Positions 1-7,635 of a DNA stretch of 44,337 bases are shown here, piece by piece. How positions within the stretch are numbered: the stretch's first letter is position 1; each line of letters begins with the position of its first letter. A program made the translations under genes and the position numbers. The notes under the pieces are model-generated. The model searched no databases. It worked only from the letters and a program-made list of their open reading frames with translations, and had not been told where the DNA came from. This stretch comes from Bacillus sp. PK3_68 (GTDB lineage Bacteria > Bacillota > Bacilli > Bacillales > Domibacillaceae): the NCBI RefSeq assembly GCF_003600835.1, contig NZ_NQYC01000002.1, forward strand, positions 307,501 to 351,837, in the 5' to 3' direction.

Positions 1-96
1 GTAAGATCCCTGAAAGATGATCAGGTAGATAGGTTCGAGGTGGAAGCGTGGCGACACGTGGAGCTGACGAATACTAATCGATCGAGGACTTATCCT
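1..96 (+). rRNA. rrl: 23S rRNA, 3' end (partial)
   Basis: The first bases match the conserved 3' end of bacterial 23S rRNA, including the segment reading gagctgacgaatactaatcg followed by atcgaggactta. The gene enters from outside the window, so only about 96 bases are present. The exact 3' end is estimated from the usual end of Bacillus 23S just after the GAGGACTTA segment. Confidence 0.95.
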
Positions 97-200
97 AAAT
101 GATACGCCTAACGGCGTCACACATGAAATGGCACAGTGTTGCCGGTTACTTGAACATATTATCCAGTTTTGAAAGAACAAACTCTTTCAACTTTATACAG

Positions 201-316
<116 letters not shown>

Positions 317-342
317 AAGCCCCCTAATCGGGGTTTTTCTTT
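317..342 (+). terminator. Hairpin after 5S rRNA
   Basis: AAGCCCC and CGGGGTTTT form a short GC stem followed by T residues. It sits between the 5S gene and the first tRNA, so it may be an attenuating terminator or a processing hairpin, since the tRNAs downstream probably share the transcript. Confidence 0.6.
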
Positions 343-365
343 TGGCTTCCTTTACATACATAGAA

Positions 366-440
366 GGCCCCTTGGTCAAGCGGTTAAGACACCGCCCTTT
401 CACGGCGGTAACACGGGTTCGAATCCCGTAGGGGTCACCA
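366..440 (+). tRNA. tRNA-Glu (anticodon TTC)
   Basis: Full cloverleaf: acceptor ggcccct pairs with aggggtc, anticodon loop ctttcac gives TTC, T-arm ggttcgaatcc. CCA is encoded. First gene of the cluster. Confidence 0.96.
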
Positions 441-443
441 TTT

Positions 444-516
444 GGAGGATTAGCTCAGCTGGGAGAGCACCTGCCTTACAAGCAGGGGGTCGGCGGTTCG
501 ATCCCGTCATCCTCCA
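444..516 (+). tRNA. tRNA-Val (anticodon TAC)
   Basis: Acceptor ggaggat pairs with atcctcc, anticodon TAC in the loop cttacaa. CCA is not encoded. It lies three bases after tRNA-Glu. Confidence 0.96.
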
Positions 517-537
517 TTTTCTCTTTCTACTTAGTAA

Positions 538-613
<76 letters not shown>

Positions 614-638
614 TTTCCCTTTCAACTTTTTTCAGAAC

Positions 639-714
639 GAGCCATTAGCTCAGTTGGTAGAGCATCTGACTTTTAATCAGAGGGTCGAAGGTTCGAGTCC
701 TTCATGGCTCACCA
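639..714 (+). tRNA. tRNA-Lys (anticodon TTT)
   Basis: Cloverleaf with gagccat acceptor, anticodon TTT in the loop cttttaa and encoded CCA. Confidence 0.96.
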
Positions 715-721
715 TTTATAT

Positions 722-803
722 GCGGGTGTGGCGGAATTGGCAGACGCACCAGACTTAGGATCTGGCGCCGCAAGGCGTGGGGGTTCGACTCCCTTCACCC
801 GCA
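722..803 (+). tRNA. tRNA-Leu (anticodon TAG)
   Basis: Class II tRNA with a long variable arm (ggcgccgcaaggcgt). Acceptor gcgggtg pairs with cacccgc, anticodon TAG. CCA is not encoded. Confidence 0.96.
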
Positions 804-857
804 TCGTTTTTTCTCTTAAATCTTTTTTAGTGAAAAGGCAGAACATTCTGCGGAAAT

Positions 858-932
858 GCGGAAGTAGTTCAGTGGTAGAACACCACCTTGCCAAGGTGGG
901 GGTCGCGGGTTCGAATCCCGTCTTCCGCTCCA
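858..932 (+). tRNA. tRNA-Gly (anticodon GCC)
   Basis: Cloverleaf with gcggaag acceptor, anticodon GCC in the loop ttgccaa and encoded CCA. Confidence 0.96.
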
Positions 933-938
933 TATCAT

Positions 939-1027
939 GCCGGGGTGGCGGAACTGGCAGACGCACAGGACTTAAAATCCTGCGGTAGGTGACTACCGTA
1001 CCGGTTCGATTCCGGTCCTCGGCACCA
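939..1027 (+). tRNA. tRNA-Leu (anticodon TAA)
   Basis: Class II tRNA with a long variable arm (cggtaggtgactaccg). Anticodon TAA, CCA encoded. Confidence 0.96.
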
Positions 1028-1040
1028 TTTATAAAGCAAT

Positions 1041-1117
1041 GCGCCCGTAGCTCAATTGGATAGAGCGTTTGACTACGGATCAAAAGGTTAGGGGTTCGAC
1101 TCCTCTCGGGCGCGCCA
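1041..1117 (+). tRNA. tRNA-Arg (anticodon ACG)
   Basis: Cloverleaf with gcgcccg acceptor and encoded CCA. The anticodon ACG is presumably edited to ICG by TadA. Confidence 0.96.
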
Positions 1118-1131
1118 TTTAACCGTTTTTG

Positions 1132-1208
1132 CGGGAAGTAGCTCAGCTTGGTAGAGCACTTGGTTTGGGACCAAGGGGTCGCAGGTTCGAATCCTGTCTT
1201 CCCGACCA
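1132..1208 (+). tRNA. tRNA-Pro (anticodon TGG)
   Basis: Cloverleaf with cgggaag acceptor, anticodon TGG in the loop tttggga and encoded CCA. Confidence 0.96.
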
Positions 1209-1233
1209 GTTATTGCTCGTAAAATTGTAACGT

Positions 1234-1306
1234 GGGGCCTTAGCTCAGCTGGGAGAGCGCCTGCTTTGCACGCAGGAGGTCAGCGGTTCGATCCCGCTAG
1301 GCTCCA
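1234..1306 (+). tRNA. tRNA-Ala (anticodon TGC)
   Basis: Acceptor ggggcct pairs with aggctcc including one G-T pair. Anticodon TGC. CCA is not encoded. Confidence 0.96.
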
Positions 1307-1325
1307 TTGATTTTATATTTAGTTT

Positions 1326-1399
1326 GGCGGTGTAGCTCAGCTGGCTAGAGCGTGCGGTTCATACCCGCAAGGTCGGGGGTTCGATCCCCTCCGCCGCTA
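1326..1399 (+). tRNA. tRNA-Met (elongator, anticodon CAT)
   Basis: Cloverleaf close to the Bacillus elongator tRNA-Met (ggcggtgtagctcagctggc start). Anticodon CAT in the loop ttcatac. CCA is not encoded. Confidence 0.93.
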
Positions 1400-1402
1400 T
1401 AT

Positions 1403-1495
1403 GGAGGAATACCCAAGTCTGGCTGAAGGGATCGGTCTTGAAAACCGACAGGCGGGTTAAACCGCGCGGGGGTTCGAATCCCTCTTCCTCCGCCA
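1403..1495 (+). tRNA. tRNA-Ser (anticodon TGA)
   Basis: Class II tRNA with a long variable arm. Acceptor ggaggaa, anticodon TGA in the loop cttgaaa, CCA encoded. Confidence 0.96.
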
Positions 1496-1518
1496 TAATT
1501 ATTTTTATATGTTATCGT

Positions 1519-1592
<74 letters not shown>

Positions 1593-1595
1593 TCT

Positions 1596-1672
1596 GGTCC
1601 GGTAGTTCAGTTGGTTAGAATGCCTGCCTGTCACGCAGGAGGTCGCGGGTTCGAGTCCCGTCCGGACCGCCA
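1596..1672 (+). tRNA. tRNA-Asp (anticodon GTC)
   Basis: Cloverleaf with ggtccgg acceptor, G discriminator, anticodon GTC and encoded CCA. Confidence 0.96.
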
Positions 1673-1723
1673 TATTTCTTCCAGCAAGGAGTGTCTTGCT
1701 GTTGATATATAATATTCTTGTGT

Positions 1724-1799
1724 GGCTCAGTAGCTCAGTCGGTAGAGCAATGGACTGAAAATCCATGTGTCGGCGGTTCGATTCCGTCCTGAGCCACCA
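1724..1799 (+). tRNA. tRNA-Phe (anticodon GAA)
   Basis: Cloverleaf with ggctcag acceptor, anticodon GAA in the loop ctgaaaa and encoded CCA. Confidence 0.96.
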
Positions 1800-1837
1800 T
1801 TTTTTCATTGTCTAAAAAACTGTCTCTATTTTAAGAT

Positions 1838-1922
1838 GGAGGGGTAGCGAAGTGGCTAAACGCGGCGGACTGTAAATCCGCTCCCTCCGGGTTCGGCGGT
1901 TCGAATCCGTCCCCCTCCACCA
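1838..1922 (+). tRNA. tRNA-Tyr (anticodon GTA)
   Basis: Class II tRNA with a long variable arm (ctccctccgggttcgg). Acceptor ggagggg, anticodon GTA, CCA encoded. Confidence 0.95.
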
Positions 1923-1930
1923 GTGAGAAT

Positions 1931-2007
1931 GGCGGTCGTGGCGAAGTGGTTAACGCATCGGATTGTGGCTCCGACACTCGTGGGTTCGATTCCCATCGAT
2001 CGCCCCA
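1931..2007 (+). tRNA. tRNA-His (anticodon GTG)
   Basis: Acceptor gcggtcg pairs with cgatcgc. The extra 5' G (position 1931) faces the C discriminator, the identity feature of tRNA-His. CCA is encoded. Confidence 0.95.
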
Positions 2008-2020
2008 TACATATTATTAA

Positions 2021-2095
2021 TGGGCTATAGCCAAGCGGTAAGGCAACGGACTTTGACTCCGTCATTCGTTGGTTCGAATCCAGCTAGCCCAGCCA
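2021..2095 (+). tRNA. tRNA-Gln (anticodon TTG)
   Basis: Cloverleaf with tgggcta acceptor, anticodon TTG in the loop ctttgac and encoded CCA. Confidence 0.96.
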
Positions 2096-2104
2096 GTTTT
2101 TAAT

Positions 2105-2178
2105 GCGGGTGTAGTTTAATGGTAAAACCTCAGCCTTCCAAGCTGATGTCGTGAGTTCGATTCTCATCACCCGCTCCA
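2105..2178 (+). tRNA. tRNA-Gly (anticodon TCC)
   Basis: Cloverleaf with gcgggtg acceptor, anticodon TCC and encoded CCA. Second glycine isoacceptor in the cluster. Confidence 0.96.
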
Positions 2179-2189
2179 TTTACATAAAT

Positions 2190-2263
<74 letters not shown>

Positions 2264-2269
2264 CTTTGT

Positions 2270-2341
2270 TCCGCAGTAGCTCAGTGGTAGAGCAATCGGC
2301 TGTTAACCGATCGGTCGCAAGTTCGAATCTTGCCTGCGGAG
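2270..2341 (+). tRNA. tRNA-Asn (anticodon GTT)
   Basis: Acceptor tccgcag pairs with ctgcgga, anticodon GTT, discriminator G. CCA is not encoded. Confidence 0.95.
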
Positions 2342-2355
2342 TTTTTATTTTTTCT

Positions 2356-2446
2356 GGGGAAGTACTCAAGAGGCTGAAGAGGCGCCCCTGCTAAGGGTGT
2401 AGGTCGCGTAAGCGGCGCGAGGGTTCAAATCCCTCCTTCTCCGCCA
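2356..2446 (+). tRNA. tRNA-Ser (anticodon GCT)
   Basis: Class II tRNA with a long variable arm. Acceptor ggggaag pairs with cttctcc, anticodon GCT, CCA encoded. Confidence 0.95.
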
Positions 2447-2455
2447 TATATAGAT

Positions 2456-2529
<74 letters not shown>

Positions 2530-2540
2530 TAAATTATAAA

Positions 2541-2586
2541 AAGGCATCTGGTCACTTCAGTTTTAGGAAGACTGACCAGATGCCTT
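2541..2586 (+). terminator. Terminator of the rRNA/tRNA operon
   Basis: A perfect 14-bp stem (AAGGCATCTGGTCA and its complement) with an 18-base loop, followed by TTTTCT. It lies directly after the last tRNA and is the obvious end of the operon. Confidence 0.93.
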
Positions 2587-3060
2587 TTCTGTGTATATTA
2601 ATAGATCGCTTAATTTACATAACGCTCGAATGTAGGAAGTAGCCGTCAGTTATAATCCCTTACGGGCTATGGGTTCTTCTTTCTTACTCGAATTTTTCTC
2701 TATGCAAGATTTTATACATCGTTAATTTCACAAGATTTCTCGTTTTCAAAAAAGCCTCTTGTCTGCATAAAAAAGTGGAGTTTTATACAATTTTCTTTAG
2801 AGACAGAATGGTCTTAAAGGCTGGCTTTTTTAGCCTTCATGGCTCATAATTTCACACGTAATTTTTAAAGTTTAAACTTATAGAACAGAATAGAGGCACA
2901 AACTACGGGCGTGTGACCATACTCCTCAAAAACTTCGTTTTTGTCTTGATAGAATCCTTCCTACAACCTAATCATTTTAAGTACTCATTTTTCCAAAATT
3001 TCATACTTGAAATGATTGTTAGTTTCAGACTAGCTATATTTAGCTGATATTGATACAGAG
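2587..3060. other. Intergenic, no gene recognised
   Basis: AT-rich 470 bases between the tRNA terminator and the DUF3967 remnant. A small hairpin (AAGGCT..AGCCTT near 2817-2844) is visible. I see no reading frame with a ribosome binding site. Confidence 0.5.
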
Positions 3061-3064
3061 CTTT

Positions 3065-3371
3065 TTAATTCCCAAACAGCGTGGCCCGAAAACTTTTTTT
3101 ATTTTTCTCTGCCTGTTTACTGATAGTAAGTTCTTTTCTTATCTCCAAACTCTGATTCAATGCTTCTATGAGTTTCTGATCTCTGGCTTCTAGTTTCTGG
3201 TCTATATATTCTTGCTGCTTTTTCATCTGTTCAAGCAATCTTTCATTTAACTCTCTGTGCTTTTGTATGACTTCTGTGAGATTTATGCTCACCTGTTTCT
3301 CATCATCTTCTATAGTTATAATTATAGGCACTCCCAGACTGGACAAAAAACTATCTACCTCTTCAACATTA
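3065..3371 (-). pseudogene. Truncated MerR-like protein, C-terminal DUF3967 part
   Basis: The minus-strand frame encodes the C-terminal half of a Bacillus MerR-like DNA-binding protein. It has a polar coiled coil (LNERLLEQMKKQQEYIDQ) and the typical lysine/arginine-rich tail ending KKSFRATLFGN, as in DUF3967 proteins. The N-terminal winged helix is missing. A second, longer remnant at 18265-18634 continues upstream with the residues SEGKNVEEVDNALSSLRVP, whereas here the similarity stops near 3371, right where the next gene begins. The end at 3371 is therefore a rearrangement breakpoint and the copy is very likely non-functional. In intact relatives the gene is found on plasmids and in phage-like regions. 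Confidence 0.7.
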
Positions 3372-3374
3372 CAA

Positions 3375-4208
3375 ATGATGAGCTACAAGCCATATGCCAA
3401 TAATCAAAAAGAGCAACAATCTATGAAATTAAAATTATTGAAAGTCGTAGAAGAGGTGTACGGCGATTCGTATTATCGATTAAAGAAAGAAACACGCCAG
3501 GCCATCGACATGATGTGCTGGCTGTCTTCAGAGCGTGGCTTTTTCTTCGCAAAAGACGACTATTTAGCTGATCGACACGATATATCTGACAGAACCATCC
3601 GTAACGTAGCAAAGAAGCTGCGTGAACATGGTGTACTGTTTACCATGTATCGGAGATCCACGAAGCAAAATGGACGGAGTGCCCCGGTCCATTTATTTGT
3701 GGACCACCCGTATTTTTCGTACTGGGAAGAACTGCTAAATTTAAGTGATTTCCAAGCAGAAAACGCTGAAATCCCTTGTGGCTCTAAGGGAGAAGAGTCA
3801 AAAAAAGTTTCTACCTATTCATTACCATTAAAAAAATCTTTTAATAAATACGTACGTAAGGAAGAACCAGTTTTAGATGAAAGCTTTACGCCTTCTCATA
3901 TTCCAAAAAGCTTTATTTTGGCCGTTAAACCGTTCTTTGGACAAGCAAAGGAAATTTACAAGCTATGGGGAAAAGCCATGCTGGCTTATCGTATCGCTCG
4001 TTTAGACACGCCTTTGGAGGAATTAACAGAGGTAGTCGTTCAAGCTTTTAAAGAATCAATTTTTTCTCATAAACACAGACGTATTAAAGGCTCTTTTCAT
4101 GCCTATTTCTTTGGAACGCTGCGAAACATGATGGTTATCGAAAAACGAAGAGAAATCACAAATAATCACCCTATGTTCGCTCAATTCAAGGAATGTCTGG
4201 AGTCTTGA
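3375..4208 (+). CDS. Helix-turn-helix protein, plasmid/phage replication type
   Basis: A protein of about 277 residues with a predicted N-terminal winged-helix segment; residues around FAKDDYLADRHDISDRTIRN read as a recognition helix pair. The C-terminal half is basic and helical. Proteins of this build occur in Bacillus plasmids and prophages next to MerR/DUF3967 genes and are annotated only as HTH proteins; a DNA-binding role in replication or maintenance is inference. The start is uncertain. In-frame ATGs lie at 3375, 3378 and 3423. None has a strong Shine-Dalgarno sequence, and the 5' side abuts the breakpoint of the neighbouring DUF3967 remnant, so the native leader may be lost. If ATG 3423 is used the protein has 261 residues. 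Confidence 0.7.
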   Translation: MMSYKPYANNQKEQQSMKLKLLKVVEEVYGDSYYRLKKETRQAIDMMCWLSSERGFFFAKDDYLADRHDISDRTIRNVAKKLREHGVLFTMYRRSTKQNGRSAPVHLFVDHPYFSYWEELLNLSDFQAENAEIPCGSKGEESKKVSTYSLPLKKSFNKYVRKEEPVLDESFTPSHIPKSFILAVKPFFGQAKEIYKLWGKAMLAYRIARLDTPLEELTEVVVQAFKESIFSHKHRRIKGSFHAYFFGTLRNMMVIEKRREITNNHPMFAQFKECLES

Positions 4209-4350
4209 TTCTCCTATATTGAACCATCACTCGCTGTCTGTTTAAAAGATCATTAGCCTTTAAGGTAACCTAACGTACAAGTAAAAATAAGTCCTAATTC
4301 AACCCTTTAAAATCTGCAAAAGAAATCTAGTAAGACAGGAGATTTATAGT

Positions 4351-4449
4351 TTGTTGAAATTACTTAGAATCATTTTGGGGATAATTGTTGTTGCTTCAGC
4401 TAGCTTTGGATTAATAACTGATAGGGCATCTGATACTTTTTATTATTAG
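4351..4449 (+). pseudogene. Truncated DUF3953-like membrane peptide
   Basis: TTG codons at 4351 and 4354 follow a good AGGAG site at 4337-4341. The frame encodes 32 residues starting LLKLLRIILGIIVVASASFG, which resembles the first membrane helix of Bacillus DUF3953 proteins. Normal members are about 55-75 residues with two helices; here a TAG stop follows residue 32. It is either a 3'-truncated gene or a very small membrane peptide. Confidence 0.4.
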
Positions 4450-4463
4450 ACGCTTGCATCATC

Positions 4464-4661
4464 TCAATCTCTATTTTTTATTTCAATGGATAACATCTGA
4501 ATTAAGAATCCTCCTCCTATTACAGTAAGGGTGGGATAACGCGGCCAGTTAAAAATAAAGGTTAAAACAATACCCAAAATACATACAATGCAAAGTTCAA
4601 TATAACTATATAATCTTCTTTTTCTTTTTTTCTTTCTCGAACCATTCATTGGATACACCAC
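4464..4661 (-). CDS. Small hypothetical membrane protein
   Basis: A 65-residue frame with a very basic N-terminus (SRKKKRKRRL) followed by one clear membrane helix (IELCIVCILGIVLTFIF) and a second weaker hydrophobic stretch. The start given is GTG at 4661; an internal ATG at 4649 is an alternative. Neither has a convincing ribosome binding site. It is convergent with the DUF3953-like fragment. Function unknown; it could be a remnant. Confidence 0.4.
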   Translation of the reverse strand: MVYPMNGSRKKKRKRRLYSYIELCIVCILGIVLTFIFNWPRYPTLTVIGGGFLIQMLSIEIKNRD

Positions 4662-4700
4662 CGTAGGTTAGATATAAAAACAAGGGAACAAATACTTTTG

Positions 4701-5069
4701 TTATTCCGGACTTTCTACTTTTGTATACTTCTTCATAAAAGGCTTGTAGGAGACGGAATAACTTCCGTTACCTTTCTCAAACAGCATCTTGTTATTTAAT
4801 GAATCATGTTCTGCCAAGTTATATCCTTTTTTATCCATCAAGCTGATAAATGATTCAAGTTTCTTTTCGGGTACGACATAGTATTCTTTATCGTAAACAT
4901 TTTTCGTACTAGATATTTGTTTATCTTGAAATTCTATTTGATAAACAGCTTTCAGATTCTCAATAGGGCGATTTGTGCCAAATATGTGCTGCCAATTGAT
5001 CCAGATTACAGGTAAAGAAACAATTATAGCTACAAAGAATAGGAGCACTAGCTTGATCAGTTTTTTCAC
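4701..5069 (-). CDS. Hypothetical membrane-anchored protein
   Basis: A 122-residue protein with one N-terminal membrane anchor (residues about 2-27, VKKLIKLVLLFFVAIIVSLP) and a polar extracytoplasmic domain of about 90 residues. The GTG start at 5069 was chosen because GGAAGGA at 5078-5084 lies 8 bases upstream; a longer frame begins at 5129 without such a site. I do not recognise the family. It is transcribed away from the lipoprotein gene at 5366 and may share the regulatory region between them. Confidence 0.6.
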   Translation of the reverse strand: MKKLIKLVLLFFVAIIVSLPVIWINWQHIFGTNRPIENLKAVYQIEFQDKQISSTKNVYDKEYYVVPEKKLESFISLMDKKGYNLAEHDSLNNKMLFEKGNGSYSVSYKPFMKKYTKVESPE

Positions 5070-5291
5070 AACATTCTTCCTTCCAATTAAAAAATTAAGT
5101 GAAAATGAGTAAGCACACCATATCCGCATCTACTTATTTTTCGCTTCTGATATGATACCATATAAAAGAATAAATGGTATATAAAGGTATATGTTTCATT
5201 TGAACTTCCTTCTTGTGGTGTTATGTGAACTAAGGGTGTATAGGGTATTCAATCGATTCTTTGTGACTTTTTTAATTAAAGTGCAGACTGG

Positions 5292-5320
5292 TTAAAAGTA
5301 TACTGAAAAACTGGTATAGT
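5292..5320 (+). promoter_or_regulatory. Possible sigma-A promoter for the DUF4871 lipoprotein
   Basis: TATAGT at 5315-5320 is a good -10 box. The -35 candidate, TTAAAA at 5292-5297, is weak, with a 17-base spacer. It lies about 45 bases upstream of the UUG start at 5366. Confidence 0.35.
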
Positions 5321-5365
5321 TAACATTATAAGGGGATTTTACTTTGTTTTTAGGGGGAGAGTTTT

Positions 5366-5866
5366 TTGAAATTGAAATCTATGGCATTTGTTTTCTTAAG
5401 TATGATTTTTTTGGTTGCAGGTTGCTCTAAAAGTAAAACAGTTGAAAGTCAGTCAGTCTTGCCTGAAGATATACCAAACTTTGTTAAAGAAAGTGATTTT
5501 GAAAAAGTAGATTGGGATAAAAAAGCAGTAAGGTTCAATGGAAATATTATTGGTAACAAAAACAAATCTGGTGTTATTGGTGCTGACATGCCAAGTATAA
5601 ATGTCAACCAAAAGTGGATGTGGCACCTTTGGGGGATTGAAAGTTCAAAGGAAACTAAACTAACGGTCGTTGGTTTTCACAGAGAAACGAAGACTGTTCA
5701 TCAAATTATAACAACTGGTTGGACGATAGGTCTTGGAGGAGAGAATAATGGAGCAGATGCTCATGCACCTTCAAGCGTGAATATTCCAAAGGCAGGAGAA
5801 TGGGCAATCTTGCTTTATACTGATGGAAAGTTATTTGACACATTAGTTTATGATATTAATAAATAA
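5366..5866 (+). CDS. DUF4871 lipoprotein
   Basis: A 166-residue lipoprotein precursor. The signal peptide runs over residues 1-19 with lipobox LVAGC (Cys20). The mature part carries the conserved segments of Bacillus DUF4871 proteins: DIPNFVKESDFEKVDWDKKA, then QKWMWHLWGIES, and the glycine-rich GGENNGADAHAPS before a C-terminal GEWAILLYTDGKLF strand. It should be anchored to the outer face of the membrane. The UUG start at 5366 is supported by a strong AGGGGGAGAG site at 5352-5361. A second lipoprotein follows 160 bases downstream on the same strand. The family function is unknown. Confidence 0.85.
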   Translation: MKLKSMAFVFLSMIFLVAGCSKSKTVESQSVLPEDIPNFVKESDFEKVDWDKKAVRFNGNIIGNKNKSGVIGADMPSINVNQKWMWHLWGIESSKETKLTVVGFHRETKTVHQIITTGWTIGLGGENNGADAHAPSSVNIPKAGEWAILLYTDGKLFDTLVYDINK

Positions 5867-6024
5867 TGATGGAGCTTTTTTATCCTGGGTTTAATAGCTT
5901 TAATTAAATAAACAGTATTAAGAAGATCTTCGAGTGGAGATCCCTTTTTAACTTCCTGTATCGAGTGTTATGTAAATCAAAAGGTATCTTGTTATTTAGG
6001 ATGTTTATAAAGGAGCTAAATCTT

Positions 6025-6531
6025 TTGATAAATACATTAAGATTAAATCTTTTATTTTTATTATCCGCAGCACTGTTATTGACAGGTTGCAATGAAAGGA
6101 CACTTAGAAACGGAGATAAACACATTACCAAAGAGATGGATGAAACAATTTCTAATTATATTATTCAAAAATACTCATCTTATCATCTTGAAATAGAAAA
6201 GCAATTTGAAGTCCATAAAGTGTATGGAACGAGCGAGTTAAATGGAATACTCAGTGTCTATATGTGGTCTTATTACGGTGGCTTCAATAAATCCACTGGC
6301 ATAGAAAATCAAGCGGGCCACTCTTTACCTGCTGTCATTCGATTAAAGAAAGATGCAGAGCGTTATTCTGTTGTTGAATATATAGAACCCCAAGATGGCA
6401 GTTTATATCAGTCTTCTTTAAAAAAAATGTTTCCCAAAGAATACTTGAAGTTGATATATCAAGATGCCGGAAATGTGGAAGATATGCAAAAAGAGATGGA
6501 AAAGAAAGTGAAGCAGTGGTTAAAAGAATGA
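6025..6531 (+). CDS. Hypothetical lipoprotein
   Basis: A 168-residue lipoprotein precursor with a hydrophobic signal (LRLNLLFLLSAALLLTGC) and lipobox LLTGC. The UUG start at 6025 was chosen because AAAGGAG at 6009-6015 lies 9 bases upstream; a longer frame from 5965 adds a leader lacking such a site. The mature domain contains the stretch EKQFEVHKVYGTSELNGIL and a later YSVVEYIEPQDGSLYQ, a pattern I associate with uncharacterised Bacillus lipoproteins of about this size. Function unknown. A terminator follows at 6560. Confidence 0.75.
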   Translation: MINTLRLNLLFLLSAALLLTGCNERTLRNGDKHITKEMDETISNYIIQKYSSYHLEIEKQFEVHKVYGTSELNGILSVYMWSYYGGFNKSTGIENQAGHSLPAVIRLKKDAERYSVVEYIEPQDGSLYQSSLKKMFPKEYLKLIYQDAGNVEDMQKEMEKKVKQWLKE

Positions 6532-6559
6532 AAATAGTTTTTAAAATGAATGATTTAGC

Positions 6560-6610
6560 TTAACAAAAAAGACGTTCAGGAACTGTCACTCTGAACATCT
6601 TTTTTGTTAA
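6560..6610 (+). terminator. Bidirectional-looking terminator after the lipoprotein
   Basis: A long stem formed by TTAACAAAAAAGA and GTTCAG with their complements, with T and A runs on the two sides. It lies about 30 bases after the stop codon at 6531. Confidence 0.85.
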
Positions 6611-6648
6611 GAGCATAAGGGGTTTTTGCCCCCAACATAGTTGTTGGG

Positions 6649-6991
6649 TCAAGAAAAGCTCTTTACTGTAGACCTAGTGATAACCTAAAAATCACTTACT
6701 GTAGACTCAGTGATAACATGAATTTTTTATGTCTTGCTAAAAAATAAAGGGGCTGACATAAAGTCGTTCCTTATTTTTCTATTTTCTTTTCGATCACGTC
6801 TGCTCTTTTTTTATTGTTCGATATCCTTCCTCTAAAGAATTTTCAGGACCTTCAACACTAAGCACAGCTAATTGAGTAAAAAACATCTTGGTTATAAGCA
6901 ACAGAACTGTCGTTAATTCCATGTTATCACCAGGTCTACAATGAGCCGTTTTTATGTGCTTACTATGTCTACATTAGCGAGCTTTTCTTGA
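6649..6991. mobile_element. 343-bp non-autonomous transposon-like element with paired end repeats
   Basis: The two ends are inverted copies. TCAAGAAAAGCTC at 6649-6661 matches the complement of 6979-6991. Inside each end are two 21-bp sites with the core TGTAGAC..GTGATAAC: 6664-6684 and 6697-6717 on the left, 6923-6943 and 6956-6976 (more diverged) inverted on the right. The start-to-start spacing is 33 bases at both ends, and the outer sites lie 15 bases from both tips. Such symmetric double sites are typical of transposase binding at the ends of IS21-, Tn7- or Tn552-like elements. No transposase is present, so this looks like a MITE or deletion derivative. I see no clear target duplication. 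Confidence 0.65.
6794..6922 (-). CDS. Possible 42-residue peptide inside the element
   Basis: A minus-strand frame starts at ATG 6922, just inside the right-end repeat. It encodes a hydrophobic N-terminus (TTVLLLITKMFFTQLAVLS) and a charged tail ending KKEQT. No strong ribosome binding site is seen. It could be a remnant of the element's original cargo or chance. Confidence 0.2.
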   Translation of the reverse strand: MELTTVLLLITKMFFTQLAVLSVEGPENSLEEGYRTIKKEQT

Positions 6992-7039
6992 TATCACCAT
7001 TTCGTCAGGCTTTGCCTGACCTATCATCTTGTGTGATAG

Positions 7040-7216
7040 CAGAAATTTTTGAAAGGCCAGATTGAAACACTGGCTATTTTTCAAGAACAATCAAGAAGAG
7101 AATCATACTTGGAAAGTTTGATCTGGAAAAATATTTTAATGATGCAGCAGTGTTATGAGTCAATGGAACAGATGAATCAATTTATTAAAATGATGACAGA
7201 AGAGGATGAGGTTTAA
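7040..7216 (+). pseudogene. Orphan C-terminal coding fragment
   Basis: An open frame of 58 codons with no start codon, bounded by a stop at 7037. It reads as an amphipathic helix (QEQSRRESYLESLIWKNILM) ending in an acidic tail EEDEV. The composition looks like real protein. It lies between the small element and an IS3 copy and is probably the tail of a gene cut by rearrangement. Family not recognised. Confidence 0.3.
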
Positions 7217-7350
7217 ACCCTAAAGAAGTAATTTTTTGAGGTCTTTTAAATTGATGCATCATTAAGGAAAAAGTGGAGCGTCTACACTTATCTGGACAGA
7301 AAAATTAAGGTCACGTACACTTGACCTAAAACAGATGAGGAGCTCCAACT

Positions 7351-7635
7351 ATGACAAAGCGAGAACGCCGCACCTTCACGCCCGAGTTCAAAAAGCAAAT
7401 GGTGCAGCTGTACCAGAATGGAAAAACGAAGCGAGCTATTATTGATGAATATGATCTGACTCCGTCATCTCTTGACCGGTGGATCAATCAGGATGAAACC
7501 TCCGGTTCTTTTAAAGAGAAAGACAATCGTTCTCCTGAACAGCAGGAGCTTTTGGAACTCCGCAAGGAACTAAAGCAGCTTAGAATGGAGAATGATATTT
7601 TAAAGCAAGCCGCGCCGATCATGGGACGAAAGTAA
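7351..7635 (+). CDS. IS3-family transposase OrfA
   Basis: A 94-residue protein with an HTH_8-type helix-turn-helix near residues 8-45 (FTPEFKKQMVQLYQNGKTKR, later LTPSSLDRWI) and a C-terminal leucine-zipper-like helix (ELRKELKQLRMENDILKQA). It binds the IS ends in the OrfAB fusion. ATG 7351 follows GAGGAG. It ends in TAA at 7635, overlapping the orfB frame, consistent with the programmed -1 frameshift of this family. Confidence 0.9.
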   Translation: MTKRERRTFTPEFKKQMVQLYQNGKTKRAIIDEYDLTPSSLDRWINQDETSGSFKEKDNRSPEQQELLELRKELKQLRMENDILKQAAPIMGRK

